Part shown: piece after piece, positions 1 to 6,543 of the stretch | Position numbering within the stretch: position 1 is the stretch's first letter | Layout of the letters: every line of letters starts with the position of its first letter | NCBI GenBank assembly: GCA_934276485.1 | Contig: CAKQTE010000003.1 | Coordinates: forward strand, 1 to 19,673 | DNA: 19,673 bases | Direction: 5' to 3' | From: an uncultured Spirochaetales bacterium | GTDB lineage: Bacteria > Spirochaetota > Spirochaetia > Sphaerochaetales > Sphaerochaetaceae | Notes under the pieces: generated by a model | Told to the model about the DNA's origin: nothing | The model's database searches: none | What the model saw: only the letters and a program-made list of their open reading frames with translations | Translations under genes and position numbers: made by a program

Positions 1-19
1 TTTTATTTGACTTAAGTTG

Positions 20-68
20 TCAATATTGAAATTCAACAATAATAAAGTTTGTAAATATCATAGAGTAG
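20..68 (-). pseudogene. 3' remnant of the TauE-like transporter gene cut off by the IS
   Basis: Read on the minus strand, this stretch continues the frame of the transporter gene at 1598-2296 once the insertion sequence is removed. It encodes YSMIFTNFIIVEFQY and then a TGA stop at 20-22. The piece is hydrophobic, as expected for the last membrane helix of TauE/SafE proteins. The part next to the insertion on the other side (1562-1597) reads DVLKFMVTMLF. Joined at the shared core, the gene would be about 259 codons, which is normal for the family. The frame match and stop position are seen directly; calling it the true original end is inference. It has no start or ribosome site of its own and should not be expressed as a protein. 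Confidence 0.6.
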
Positions 69-97
69 AATCCCTGAATACTGGCACATACTCAAAT

Positions 98-113
98 ACC
101 TCTAAAAAGAGGT
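98..113. repeat. Short perfect hairpin in the IS right end
   Basis: ACCTCT and AGAGGT form a perfect 6-bp stem around an AAAA loop. It lies in the non-coding right end of the insertion sequence, 60 bp past the transposase stop. Neither strand shows a strong following T-run, so it is at best a weak bidirectional terminator shielding the element from outside transcription. Confidence 0.4.
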
Positions 114-139
114 TGCAAATTTTGAAGTATAGATGTTTA

Positions 140-167
140 CTTAAATTGCTGGTTAAAACAATTTAAG
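140..167. repeat. 9-bp perfect inverted repeat just after the transposase stop
   Basis: CTTAAATTG (140-148) and CAATTTAAG (159-167) are perfect reverse complements separated by 10 bases. They begin 6 bp beyond the transposase stop codon. The position suggests an mRNA 3' hairpin or an end structure of the element. The stem is AT-rich and no U-tract follows, so I would not call it a terminator with confidence. Confidence 0.5.
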
Positions 168-172
168 AACAG

Positions 173-1327
173 TCATCTTCCAAGCATCTGGTTCATGCAT
201 GAAATGATGGCTGTTATTTTGTTTGCCTTTAGCTTTCGCTCCAGGTACTCGTAGTTGTCGCAGCCGTGATAGATGGTTCCTGTTTTCAATAGTGCATAAC
301 CTATTGTAAGCATCTTGTTGGCTATCGCTACAGCTGCTTTCTGTCCCTTCTTGTTCCTGGCCTTCAGCTCATTCCAGGAATCAGTCAACGAATTGGCATA
401 ACTTGCATTGGCACAGTTCCATGCCGCTTGCATGATGTTGCGTCGTATTGGCATGCATCCATATGAAGTGACACCTCCTGATTTGAACGATTCACCACTT
501 TGGCTAATATAAGGTAGCAGACCAACATAGTTCCTCAGCTGGGCAGCGCTGTCAAATCTGTCACCATTGCCGATATAGGCGATGCAGGCAGCTGCGGTAA
601 GAAGTCCTACGCTCGGTATGGAAAGCCAAGCAAGTGCTTCCTGTGGATGGGCAAGGATAATCTCTTCCCTGATGCGATCCTCTATTGTTTCAAGAGCCAG
701 TTCTACGGAATTGATCATGTCGTTTTCGATCATGGCTGTCCTATATGCAGCAGAAGACTCCGCAAAGTGCTTTTCAATCAAGGCTATCCTGGCCTCGTGT
801 TCTTTCAGGTCGCTTTTCTTGAGATCGCATATCCCATGGAGGTTGAAGATAGAGTGTAGTCTGTTTATGTAAGATGTCCTCTGCTTCTTGTAAAATATCT
901 GCTCGTTAACAAGAGAGCGCTCTTCTATTTCCTGTCTTGTAGGAACAGGGATAAGAGGCCATTTGCTTGGATGCATATCCCTTAAGATCTCTGCAATCTT
1001 TACAGCATCCTTGGAATCTGTCTTGCAACTCGTTCTGAAAATGATTTGCAGCTTGCCCGGATTCAACATGAAAATCTGAGCCTTGGAGTTTTCGATGATG
1101 GACAAAGCAAAGTTGGAAGAAGAGCTTCCACCCTCGATTGCCACCCAGTCTCGCTCCGTGAGCTGGGAGATGAACTTGAGTTGTCCGGCACTGTTCATAA
1201 GCCCTTGGATTGATTTGTGCCTTTCAAAGTTACTGGCACTGTCGAGACAACAACCCTTAAAGGTCTTCTTGGATAGATCCAGACCGAAAATACGATCTGC
1301 ATCCCTGTGGTTAGGTCTGTACAACAT
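173..1327 (-). CDS. IS110-family transposase (RuvC-like DEDD plus serine)
   Basis: This 384-residue protein is the recombinase of the insertion sequence. The N-terminal DEDD RuvC-like domain shows GLDLS with Asp17, EGG with Glu65 and DSKD with Asp104/Asp107. A helical and coiled-coil middle follows (about 130-230). The C-terminal Transposase_20 domain (about 232-320) contains the helix-hairpin-helix-like SIPSVGLLTAA and GLLPYISQSGE, where Ser277 is the likely nucleophile. Length and domain order are those of an intact, full-length IS110 enzyme, with no frameshift. The ATG at 1325-1327 is preceded by AGGAGG at 1336-1341, eight bases upstream. The gene looks more GC-rich than its neighbours, consistent with recent arrival. 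Family members use a structured RNA encoded upstream to pair target and donor DNA; a candidate lies directly upstream here. Confidence 0.93.
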   Translation of the reverse strand: MLYRPNHRDADRIFGLDLSKKTFKGCCLDSASNFERHKSIQGLMNSAGQLKFISQLTERDWVAIEGGSSSSNFALSIIENSKAQIFMLNPGKLQIIFRTSCKTDSKDAVKIAEILRDMHPSKWPLIPVPTRQEIEERSLVNEQIFYKKQRTSYINRLHSIFNLHGICDLKKSDLKEHEARIALIEKHFAESSAAYRTAMIENDMINSVELALETIEDRIREEIILAHPQEALAWLSIPSVGLLTAAACIAYIGNGDRFDSAAQLRNYVGLLPYISQSGESFKSGGVTSYGCMPIRRNIMQAAWNCANASYANSLTDSWNELKARNKKGQKAAVAIANKMLTIGYALLKTGTIYHGCDNYEYLERKLKANKITAIISCMNQMLGR

Positions 1328-1505
1328 AGGCTGTACCTCCTAGTTATGAGAGTACGGTTCATGGAGGCTTTATCCTGGAAGTAGCAACGTTGCCCTTCAC
1401 TTTTATTATTGGAGTTCTGCAGCCACTCTATGGTGGTCTGCAGCTCCCAAGTAGGTATTCGATGACCGGCTATAACAATTTTCTTCATTGGGGTATATGA
1501 AATTG
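1328..1505 (-). ncRNA. Candidate IS110 bridge RNA
   Basis: The stretch upstream of the transposase holds nested stem-loops and guide-like matches in the order known for IS621. From the RNA 5' side: a stem-loop at 1476-1505 (CAATTT/AAATTG plus CAT/ATG); TGTTAT at 1472-1477, equal to the left target flank; CATAGAGT at 1425-1432, an exact 8-base complement of the right target flank next to the core; CCAATAAT at 1405-1412, which complements the left donor end except at one base; and CAGGAT at 1372-1377, close to the right donor end CAGGGAT. The two donor matches flank a hairpin (AAGT/ACTT around GCAACGTTGC), giving an internal-loop layout. A strong hairpin at 1417-1443 (CTGCAG and CCAC/GTGG) competes with the right target guide. 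A TATGAT box at 1506-1511 could drive transcription, but it would start near 1499 and trim the first stem. Sequence matches are seen; the RNA itself and its ends are inferred. Confidence 0.66.
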
Positions 1506-1597
1506 ATCATATCCACCGCTAAGGAGATTTGCTCAATCACCGGCTCCAGTATCCGCCAATACTAGAATAACATCGTTACCATGAACTTAAGTACATC

Positions 1598-2296
1598 CTA
1601 CTTCTTCATTGCAAATTCAGAGCCGAGAAGATTTCCGATAATAGATGCAAAGACACAAGGAATGCCTAGCTTATATACGATGTTTCCATTCAAGATGAAA
1701 GTAGTGAGTGCTGCAATATTGGAAGCAAGATTGATGAACTTTGTTGTTCCGCAAGCCTGTAGCATTGGTAGCCCTATGAAGGTCAATCCTAGAGTATAGA
1801 ATGTACCTGTACCAGGACCGAAGAATCCATCATATACACCGACAAGAATTGCTATCATCATTATAAATAGATATACCTTGGCATCCAGTTTTCTGCTTAG
1901 GTCCAACTCTTCTCTTTCTTTTTTCTTTCCTTTCTTCTTCAATGTGAAGAATGTCAAAATAGGAAGAACAACCAAAAGAACATATTTGAAGATCCTTCCA
2001 GCAAAGTGAAGTGCAAGCTGTGCGCCAAGAGAGGAACCTGCAATTGCAAATATTGATGCAAAGATTGCTATTTTATATAAAACATCACCCTTACGAGCAT
2101 AGTTGATAGTTGCAAACAATGTTCCAAATGTTGATGAGAATTTATTGTTTCCAAGCGCATATACAGGAGGAAGACCTATTGCATAGTAACTTGTTAGTGA
2201 AATCAATCCACCACCACCTGCAACAGAATCAACAAATCCTGCCAGGATACATAAGAAAAACATTATTACGATTTTAGCTGTAGTTATCTCAATCAT
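1598..2296 (-). CDS. TauE/SafE-family membrane transporter, C-terminally truncated
   Basis: This is a multi-pass inner-membrane protein of the TSUP (TauE/SafE) family, whose members export sulfite, sulfonates or related organic anions; the substrate here cannot be told. The typical internal duplication is visible: DSVAGGGGLISL with GNNKFSST in the first half, and GVYDGFFGPGTGTF with CGTTKFINL in the second. A basic loop (KKKGKKKEREE) lies between the halves. The reading frame stops at TAG after AMKK, giving 232 residues, where the family normally has one more helix. In-frame sequence past the TAG continues plausibly (DVLKFMVTMLF) until the IS edge, and the rest lies beyond the element at 20-68. 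The gene is therefore damaged twice: a nonsense codon and an insertion. ATG at 2294-2296 is chosen over an upstream TTG because GGAGAAG sits just before it; it overlaps the xerC stop by 8 bp, so translation is coupled. Confidence 0.75.
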   Translation of the reverse strand: MIEITTAKIVIMFFLCILAGFVDSVAGGGGLISLTSYYAIGLPPVYALGNNKFSSTFGTLFATINYARKGDVLYKIAIFASIFAIAGSSLGAQLALHFAGRIFKYVLLVVLPILTFFTLKKKGKKKEREELDLSRKLDAKVYLFIMMIAILVGVYDGFFGPGTGTFYTLGLTFIGLPMLQACGTTKFINLASNIAALTTFILNGNIVYKLGIPCVFASIIGNLLGSEFAMKK

Positions 2297-3200
2297 CTTC
2301 TTCTCCAAGTGGAGAGTATCTATCGAAAAGCGATAAAAGTGAAGAGGTATCGAAATGAGTATATATCTGAGTTGTCTTTACATCGCTATGTCCAAGCATT
2401 TCCTGCACAGAACGCACATCGGCTCCATTGATCATCATATGAGTTGCAAATGAGTGTCTTAGCGTATGGACTGTAGCATTAACATCCAAGCTTTCTACTA
2501 TCTCGTGAAATCGCTTATGAATCGCTTGTCTTGTCATGCGCTCTCCTCGCCTATTTAAAAAGAGCGCACTCTCCTTCATGTTCTTTCTATTGAGTAATTT
2601 GGGTCGAACGTCCTGAAGATAGACAGAGAGAGCATTTTGAGCATACTCGCCCAAAAACACAACTCGTTCCTTGCCTCTTTTTCCGATAATACGCATCGTA
2701 TTGTCTTCATTTAGGTACGATGAGACATTCAAGCTAACGGCTTCAGATATTCTTAAACCAGAAGAGTAAATTACTTCAAATATGCACCAATCTCTAAGAG
2801 ACAGAAGATCTTCCTTCTCCTTGGCTTTATCGAGAATTCTATCTACATCCTCTTCGCTTAGAGTCTTTGGAAGCTTATTGTCTTTCTTCGGAAGATCCAA
2901 TAGCTTCGCAGGATTATTGTCCACTTGTTCTCTAGACTCAAGAAATTTATAGAATGTACGCAAGCTTGAGATAATCCTTGAAATTGTCGCACTATCGAGA
3001 GCGCTATCGACTCTCCTTGATTTAAGATATTCTTCCATCTCGAGAGGAGTAATTTTGGAGTAGTCCAAACTCTCTTTTTCCAAAAACTCAAAATAGAGTG
3101 CTATCTCACGACAATAAACCTCTCTGGTTTTATCAGAGAGGCGTCGTTCATAAATCAGATAATCAGCAAATTGCTTTATTATCCTATCTATCGTCATCAT
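2289..3200 (-). CDS. xerC: XerC/XerD-type tyrosine recombinase
   Basis: This site-specific tyrosine recombinase probably resolves chromosome dimers at a dif site near the division septum. The N-terminal SAM-like DNA-binding domain spans about residues 1-90. The catalytic domain has the full set of active residues, numbered from the ATG at 3200: Arg150 in SGLRISEA, Lys174 in GKRGKE, His245 and Arg248 in HTLRHSFATH, His271 in LGHSDVKTT and nucleophile Tyr280 in IYTH. The length of 303 residues is normal for XerC/XerD. The frame is open further upstream, but ATGATG at 3195-3200 fits the family N-terminus. It overlaps the ftsZ end by 17 bp without a clear ribosome site, which suggests coupling to ftsZ translation. 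XerC versus XerD versus a single-recombinase XerH-like system cannot be decided from the sequence alone. Confidence 0.87.
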   Translation of the reverse strand: MMTIDRIIKQFADYLIYERRLSDKTREVYCREIALYFEFLEKESLDYSKITPLEMEEYLKSRRVDSALDSATISRIISSLRTFYKFLESREQVDNNPAKLLDLPKKDNKLPKTLSEEDVDRILDKAKEKEDLLSLRDWCIFEVIYSSGLRISEAVSLNVSSYLNEDNTMRIIGKRGKERVVFLGEYAQNALSVYLQDVRPKLLNRKNMKESALFLNRRGERMTRQAIHKRFHEIVESLDVNATVHTLRHSFATHMMINGADVRSVQEMLGHSDVKTTQIYTHFDTSSLLSLFDRYSPLGEEDD

Positions 3201-4566
3201 CGTTTCTATGTAAGCGCATGATAGCAGGTGTTGAAAAATCATTTGGATTTGCGTTACGCTTTCCTAGCTGGTTCTGCAAATCCTGCCATCTATTAACGGT
3301 AATAGCAGATGCATCTTCCCTACCTTGCTGCACCTCAGGCTGTCTCTTTCTATCTTGTTCGAAAGAATTGTTATAGTTATTATCCTGACGAGCATAAGCA
3401 TTTCTATCACTATATGCACTCTCTTGGCTCTGACCATATCCAGATTGAGCATTCTGCTGAGGATATGGATTCTGGCTATATGATGAAGAATATCTATCCT
3501 GACGATGGCTGTCATATCTATGATCTTCTTCAGCTTCATTCTTCTTTGAATACAAATCTGAATTGTTGATTCCTGTTGTAACATCTCTCTTTTCAAAGCC
3601 GGTAGCGACAACAGTTACCTTTAGCCTATCGCCAAGTGCTGGATTGTAGGACTGACCTGCTGTGATAAGAGCATCTTCTGCAACATTGTTGGTTATAAGC
3701 TCAACAACATCTTGGTATTCCTTGAGTGTTAGGTTGTCTCCACCAGCAATATTTACAAGAACTGCCTTAGCGCCATCAATTGAAGCATTCTCCAACAATG
3801 GATTGCTGATTGACTGCTTAGCAGCTTCCACAGCTCTATTAGCACCTTCTCCAAATCCAAGACCAATAAGAGCATCTCCCTTACCTTTCATTACAGTCTT
3901 TACGTCTGCAAAGTCGATGTTGATTTCTCCTGGCTCTGTGATCAAGTCAGAAATACCCTGAACAGATTGCAAAAGCGCAGAATCAGCAAGCAAGAATGCT
4001 TGTCTGATTGGAGTGTTGTTATCTACAACATTCAATAGGTGTTGGTTAGGAATCAAGATAAGGGTATCTACATTCTTTCTTAGCTTCTCGATACCTTGCT
4101 GAGCAAGCATCAACTTCTTCTTTCCCTCGAAAGCAAAAGGAGTTGTAACAACAGCAACAGTAAGAGCATTACAAGTCTTTGCTATCTCTGCAACAACGCT
4201 TGCAGCACCGGTTCCGGTACCACCGCCCATTCCTGCTGTGATGAATACCATATCTACATTCTCAAGCTCTTTCTTGATCTCTTCCTTGCTTTCAATGGCA
4301 GCCTTTTCTCCGATCTCAGGTTGCCCTCCAGCACCAAGGCCTCCAGTGAGCTCCTTTCCAATAGCTATTCTTGTTTGGGCATTGGAACGCTGAAGAGCCT
4401 GAACGTCTGTATTGAGTGCAATGAAAGACACCTTCTTCAAGCCTGATGCAATCATTCTATTGACGGCATTTCCACCGCCACCACCAACGCCAACAACCTT
4501 TATGATAGTAGGTGCAGTTTGCTCTCCTGTTGTTGTATCTTCGATATCAAAAATATTATAGCCCAT
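3184..4566 (-). CDS. ftsZ: Cell division GTPase FtsZ
   Basis: The tubulin-like GTPase assembles the cytoplasmic division ring. The 460-residue protein has the glycine-rich nucleotide loop GVGGGGGNAVNRMI near 26-39, the tubulin signature GGGTGTG at 114-120 and the T7 catalytic loop NIDFAD at 216-221 with both acidic residues present, so it should polymerise and hydrolyse GTP. A long disordered Q/N/S/Y-rich linker (about 335-440) leads to a conserved-tail-like segment, TPAIMRLHR, followed by Asp-Asp-Asp-Asp-Arg. That tail normally binds FtsA. AAGGAG lies seven bases before the ATG, only 9 bp after the ftsA stop. The linker is longer and more Tyr/Gln-rich than in E. coli, but this is common across phyla. 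Confidence 0.98.
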   Translation of the reverse strand: MGYNIFDIEDTTTGEQTAPTIIKVVGVGGGGGNAVNRMIASGLKKVSFIALNTDVQALQRSNAQTRIAIGKELTGGLGAGGQPEIGEKAAIESKEEIKKELENVDMVFITAGMGGGTGTGAASVVAEIAKTCNALTVAVVTTPFAFEGKKKLMLAQQGIEKLRKNVDTLILIPNQHLLNVVDNNTPIRQAFLLADSALLQSVQGISDLITEPGEINIDFADVKTVMKGKGDALIGLGFGEGANRAVEAAKQSISNPLLENASIDGAKAVLVNIAGGDNLTLKEYQDVVELITNNVAEDALITAGQSYNPALGDRLKVTVVATGFEKRDVTTGINNSDLYSKKNEAEEDHRYDSHRQDRYSSSYSQNPYPQQNAQSGYGQSQESAYSDRNAYARQDNNYNNSFEQDRKRQPEVQQGREDASAITVNRWQDLQNQLGKRNANPNDFSTPAIMRLHRNDDDDR

Positions 4567-4575
4567 ATATGCTCC

Positions 4576-5805
4576 TTAGAATAACTTCCCGAAAAAACTC
4601 TTCATCTTTCCACCAAATCCACTCTTTTCCTTATTTGATGAATAACTGTTGTTGTCTTTATATTTCCTAGCTTCATTTTTCAACAAGCCCAAAACTGTTG
4701 AATATCTTGGATCGATATAGATTCTATCCAAGCCATTGATAGCTTCAGGAAAACCAATTCTTGCAGGCAATCTGAAGATTTCTGCCGCAAGCTCTGTAAC
4801 TCCAGACAAAAGTGATCCTCCACCTACAAGAACAATGCCTGCTCCAAATGTTCCTGAGATATCATTCTCTTCAAACTTCTGCTTTAGCATTGAAAATAGC
4901 TCTGCCATTCTTGCTTCGATAACCTTAGCCATCTCTTTACGAGGAAGTCTGATCGCAGGCTTTCCTCCGACAGCGGGAGTCACGATCATGTCGTTTGGAG
5001 AAATTGTTGGTGAATAGCAAGATCCATCAGATATCTTAATGGATTCTGCAGCTGCCTTTGGAAGCTGTAGCATGTAAGCAATATCTGAAGTAACAGCCTC
5101 TCCTCCAAGGTCCAATCCACATACATATGTAGGAGAACCATTTTGGTAGACGATGCAATTGGTGCTACCAGAGCCGATATTGATCAAGATAGCGCCCATA
5201 TCTTTCTCTTCTTGTGACAATACAACATCGCTATCTGCAAGTGTCTGTAGAACAACTTTCTGCACTTGTATTCCAGACTTTTGAACACATTTCTTCTGGT
5301 TCTGGATAATTGGAGATGAACCGATAACAAGCAAGACCCTGGTATCAAGTCTATGAGCTAGCATATCAATTGGATCCTTGATACCAGTTCTGGAATCAAC
5401 CTGGAAATCCTGAACAAGAGTGTGGATTACTTCAGTGTTCTGTGGCAATTCCCTATTCTTTGCAACATCAATTGATCTTCTGATATCCTCAGTCTTGATC
5501 TCTTGATCCTTTGAATTGATTCCCACTACTCCATTTGATTGAATAGCTTGAATATGGGAACCCTCTATTGCGAGCATTACAGAACTAACTTCCGTTCCTG
5601 CTTGGATCTCTGCTTCCGATACTACGGCGTTAATTACCTTAACAGTTTGTTCCATATTAACAATGGAACCATTCTTAACACCTTCAGATGGACGCTCAGC
5701 TATGGACTCAACCATAATCTGACCATCTCTTGAGATAGCTCCGATTACAACCCTAGTCCAGCTTGTACCTATATCCAATCCAACAATAGCCTTGTCAGTT
5801 GCCAC
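4576..5805 (-). CDS. ftsA: Cell division protein FtsA (actin-like membrane tether of FtsZ)
   Basis: This actin-fold ATPase anchors FtsZ filaments to the membrane and links them to later division proteins. The 409-residue protein shows the phosphate-1 segment GLDIGTSWTRVVIGA (about 9-23), the inserted SHS2 (1C) domain typical of FtsA, phosphate-2 ILINIGSGSTN (about 206-216) and the adenosine motif IVLVGGGSLLSG (about 328-340). The C-terminal GGKMKSFFGKLF is an amphipathic membrane-targeting helix. The start is GTG at 5803-5805. AGAGGT just upstream, which includes the ftsQ stop region, is the ribosome site. The gap to ftsQ is 3 bp and to ftsZ 9 bp, so the three are co-translated from one transcript. 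Confidence 0.97.
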   Translation of the reverse strand: MATDKAIVGLDIGTSWTRVVIGAISRDGQIMVESIAERPSEGVKNGSIVNMEQTVKVINAVVSEAEIQAGTEVSSVMLAIEGSHIQAIQSNGVVGINSKDQEIKTEDIRRSIDVAKNRELPQNTEVIHTLVQDFQVDSRTGIKDPIDMLAHRLDTRVLLVIGSSPIIQNQKKCVQKSGIQVQKVVLQTLADSDVVLSQEEKDMGAILINIGSGSTNCIVYQNGSPTYVCGLDLGGEAVTSDIAYMLQLPKAAAESIKISDGSCYSPTISPNDMIVTPAVGGKPAIRLPRKEMAKVIEARMAELFSMLKQKFEENDISGTFGAGIVLVGGGSLLSGVTELAAEIFRLPARIGFPEAINGLDRIYIDPRYSTVLGLLKNEARKYKDNNSYSSNKEKSGFGGKMKSFFGKLF

Positions 5806-5808
5806 TTT

Positions 5809-6543
5809 TTACCTCTTTATCCTAACTAATCCATTTGACTTCAGTTGATATACACTCTTGGAGAATATTGTATCATATAGTTTCGATTCATTCTCTCTAG
5901 ATATGTAATCCAAACAATCAGGAAGAGCAGACAACTTTGACAGATTACTAATGATCAAAGTAGATGAAAGCTCTTCAAGATCCAGCGTCAAGCTTTTCGT
6001 TACATTACTTTTATTATCGTTAAATTGAGCTCTTGTTATCAAGGTTCTAGCGACATCTGTATTATACAAGATACGAAGAACGTCGACAAAATCAGAGTCA
6101 AATCCATATTTTTGCATATAAATGGAGTATTCCTTTCCAATTTCAACAATTAGATAGTTTTCTCTTAGGCTATATGCATCTCTATGATCCATAACGCTTA
6201 CATCGGTTCCATCGAAAAAGAATGCAATAGCATTGCTATATGCGATGATTCCATTTTCACGTGCTTTTATATTACAAACCAATGTATTGCCCCTGAATCT
6301 AAAAGAGACAGAATCAACATAGCCCAAGCTCTTTATATCCTTTTCCAATTTTCCTTTATTGAGAAAAAGATAGTTCGAACCTATATGCTTTATTATATTG
6401 CTCTTAATTGAGTAAGAGCTAACTCCTTCCAACTCATAGCCGTCTATTCTTAGCCAAGATGAGTTGGCTAGAAACAGAAAGCAAAAACTCAATGAGAAAA
6501 CAATGAACACAAATAAGATAATCGCTATCTTAGATGATTTCAT
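5809..6543 (-). CDS. ftsQ: FtsQ/DivIB-like division protein
   Basis: This is a bitopic inner-membrane protein with an outside domain that bridges early and late division proteins. It has one N-terminal membrane helix (about residues 6-27), then a POTRA-like domain starting LRIDGYELEGVSSYSIKSNI, in which residues 31-100 follow the FtsQ/DivIB pattern. A less conserved beta domain runs to residue 244. There is no C-terminal cytoplasmic extension. The assignment rests on the POTRA pattern, the topology and the position between ftsW and ftsA. Overall sequence conservation looks weak, as is usual for FtsQ. The ATG overlaps the ftsW end by 14 bp. Confidence 0.85.
   Translation of the reverse strand: MKSSKIAIILFVFIVFSLSFCFLFLANSSWLRIDGYELEGVSSYSIKSNIIKHIGSNYLFLNKGKLEKDIKSLGYVDSVSFRFRGNTLVCNIKARENGIIAYSNAIAFFFDGTDVSVMDHRDAYSLRENYLIVEIGKEYSIYMQKYGFDSDFVDVLRILYNTDVARTLITRAQFNDNKSNVTKSLTLDLEELSSTLIISNLSKLSALPDCLDYISRENESKLYDTIFSKSVYQLKSNGLVRIKR

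Larger units (their letters stand above)
67..1565 (-). mobile_element. IS110-family insertion sequence, about 1497 bp
   Basis: The element contains one transposase gene on the minus strand. About 236 bp of non-coding DNA lies upstream of it (transposase left end, high coordinates) and about 104 bp downstream (right end, low coordinates). The plus-strand hexamer TAGAAT occurs at both edges (66-71 and 1563-1568), so the repeat unit is 1497 bp, a normal size for the family. The core dinucleotide is probably AG on the plus strand (CT on the transposase strand) at 67-68 and 1564-1565; IS621, the best studied member, also uses CT. Deleting one unit rejoins the interrupted transporter frame, which independently supports the edges. 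There are no long terminal inverted repeats, as expected for IS110 proper. A long upstream non-coding end and a short downstream end fit the IS110 group rather than the IS1111 group. Confidence 0.82.

Noticed and set aside
1195..1488. 97-codon frame overlapping the transposase start and the non-coding end
   Set aside because: It lies in another frame of the transposase and across the predicted bridge RNA, has no family resemblance and no clear ribosome site; treated as a shadow.
78..1552. 7-bp inverted repeat ATACTGG (78-84) / CCAGTAT (1546-1552) as terminal repeats of the IS
   Set aside because: A 7-bp match between two stretches of this size is expected about once by chance. The shared TAGAAT core and the restored transporter frame give better edges at 67-68 and 1564-1565.
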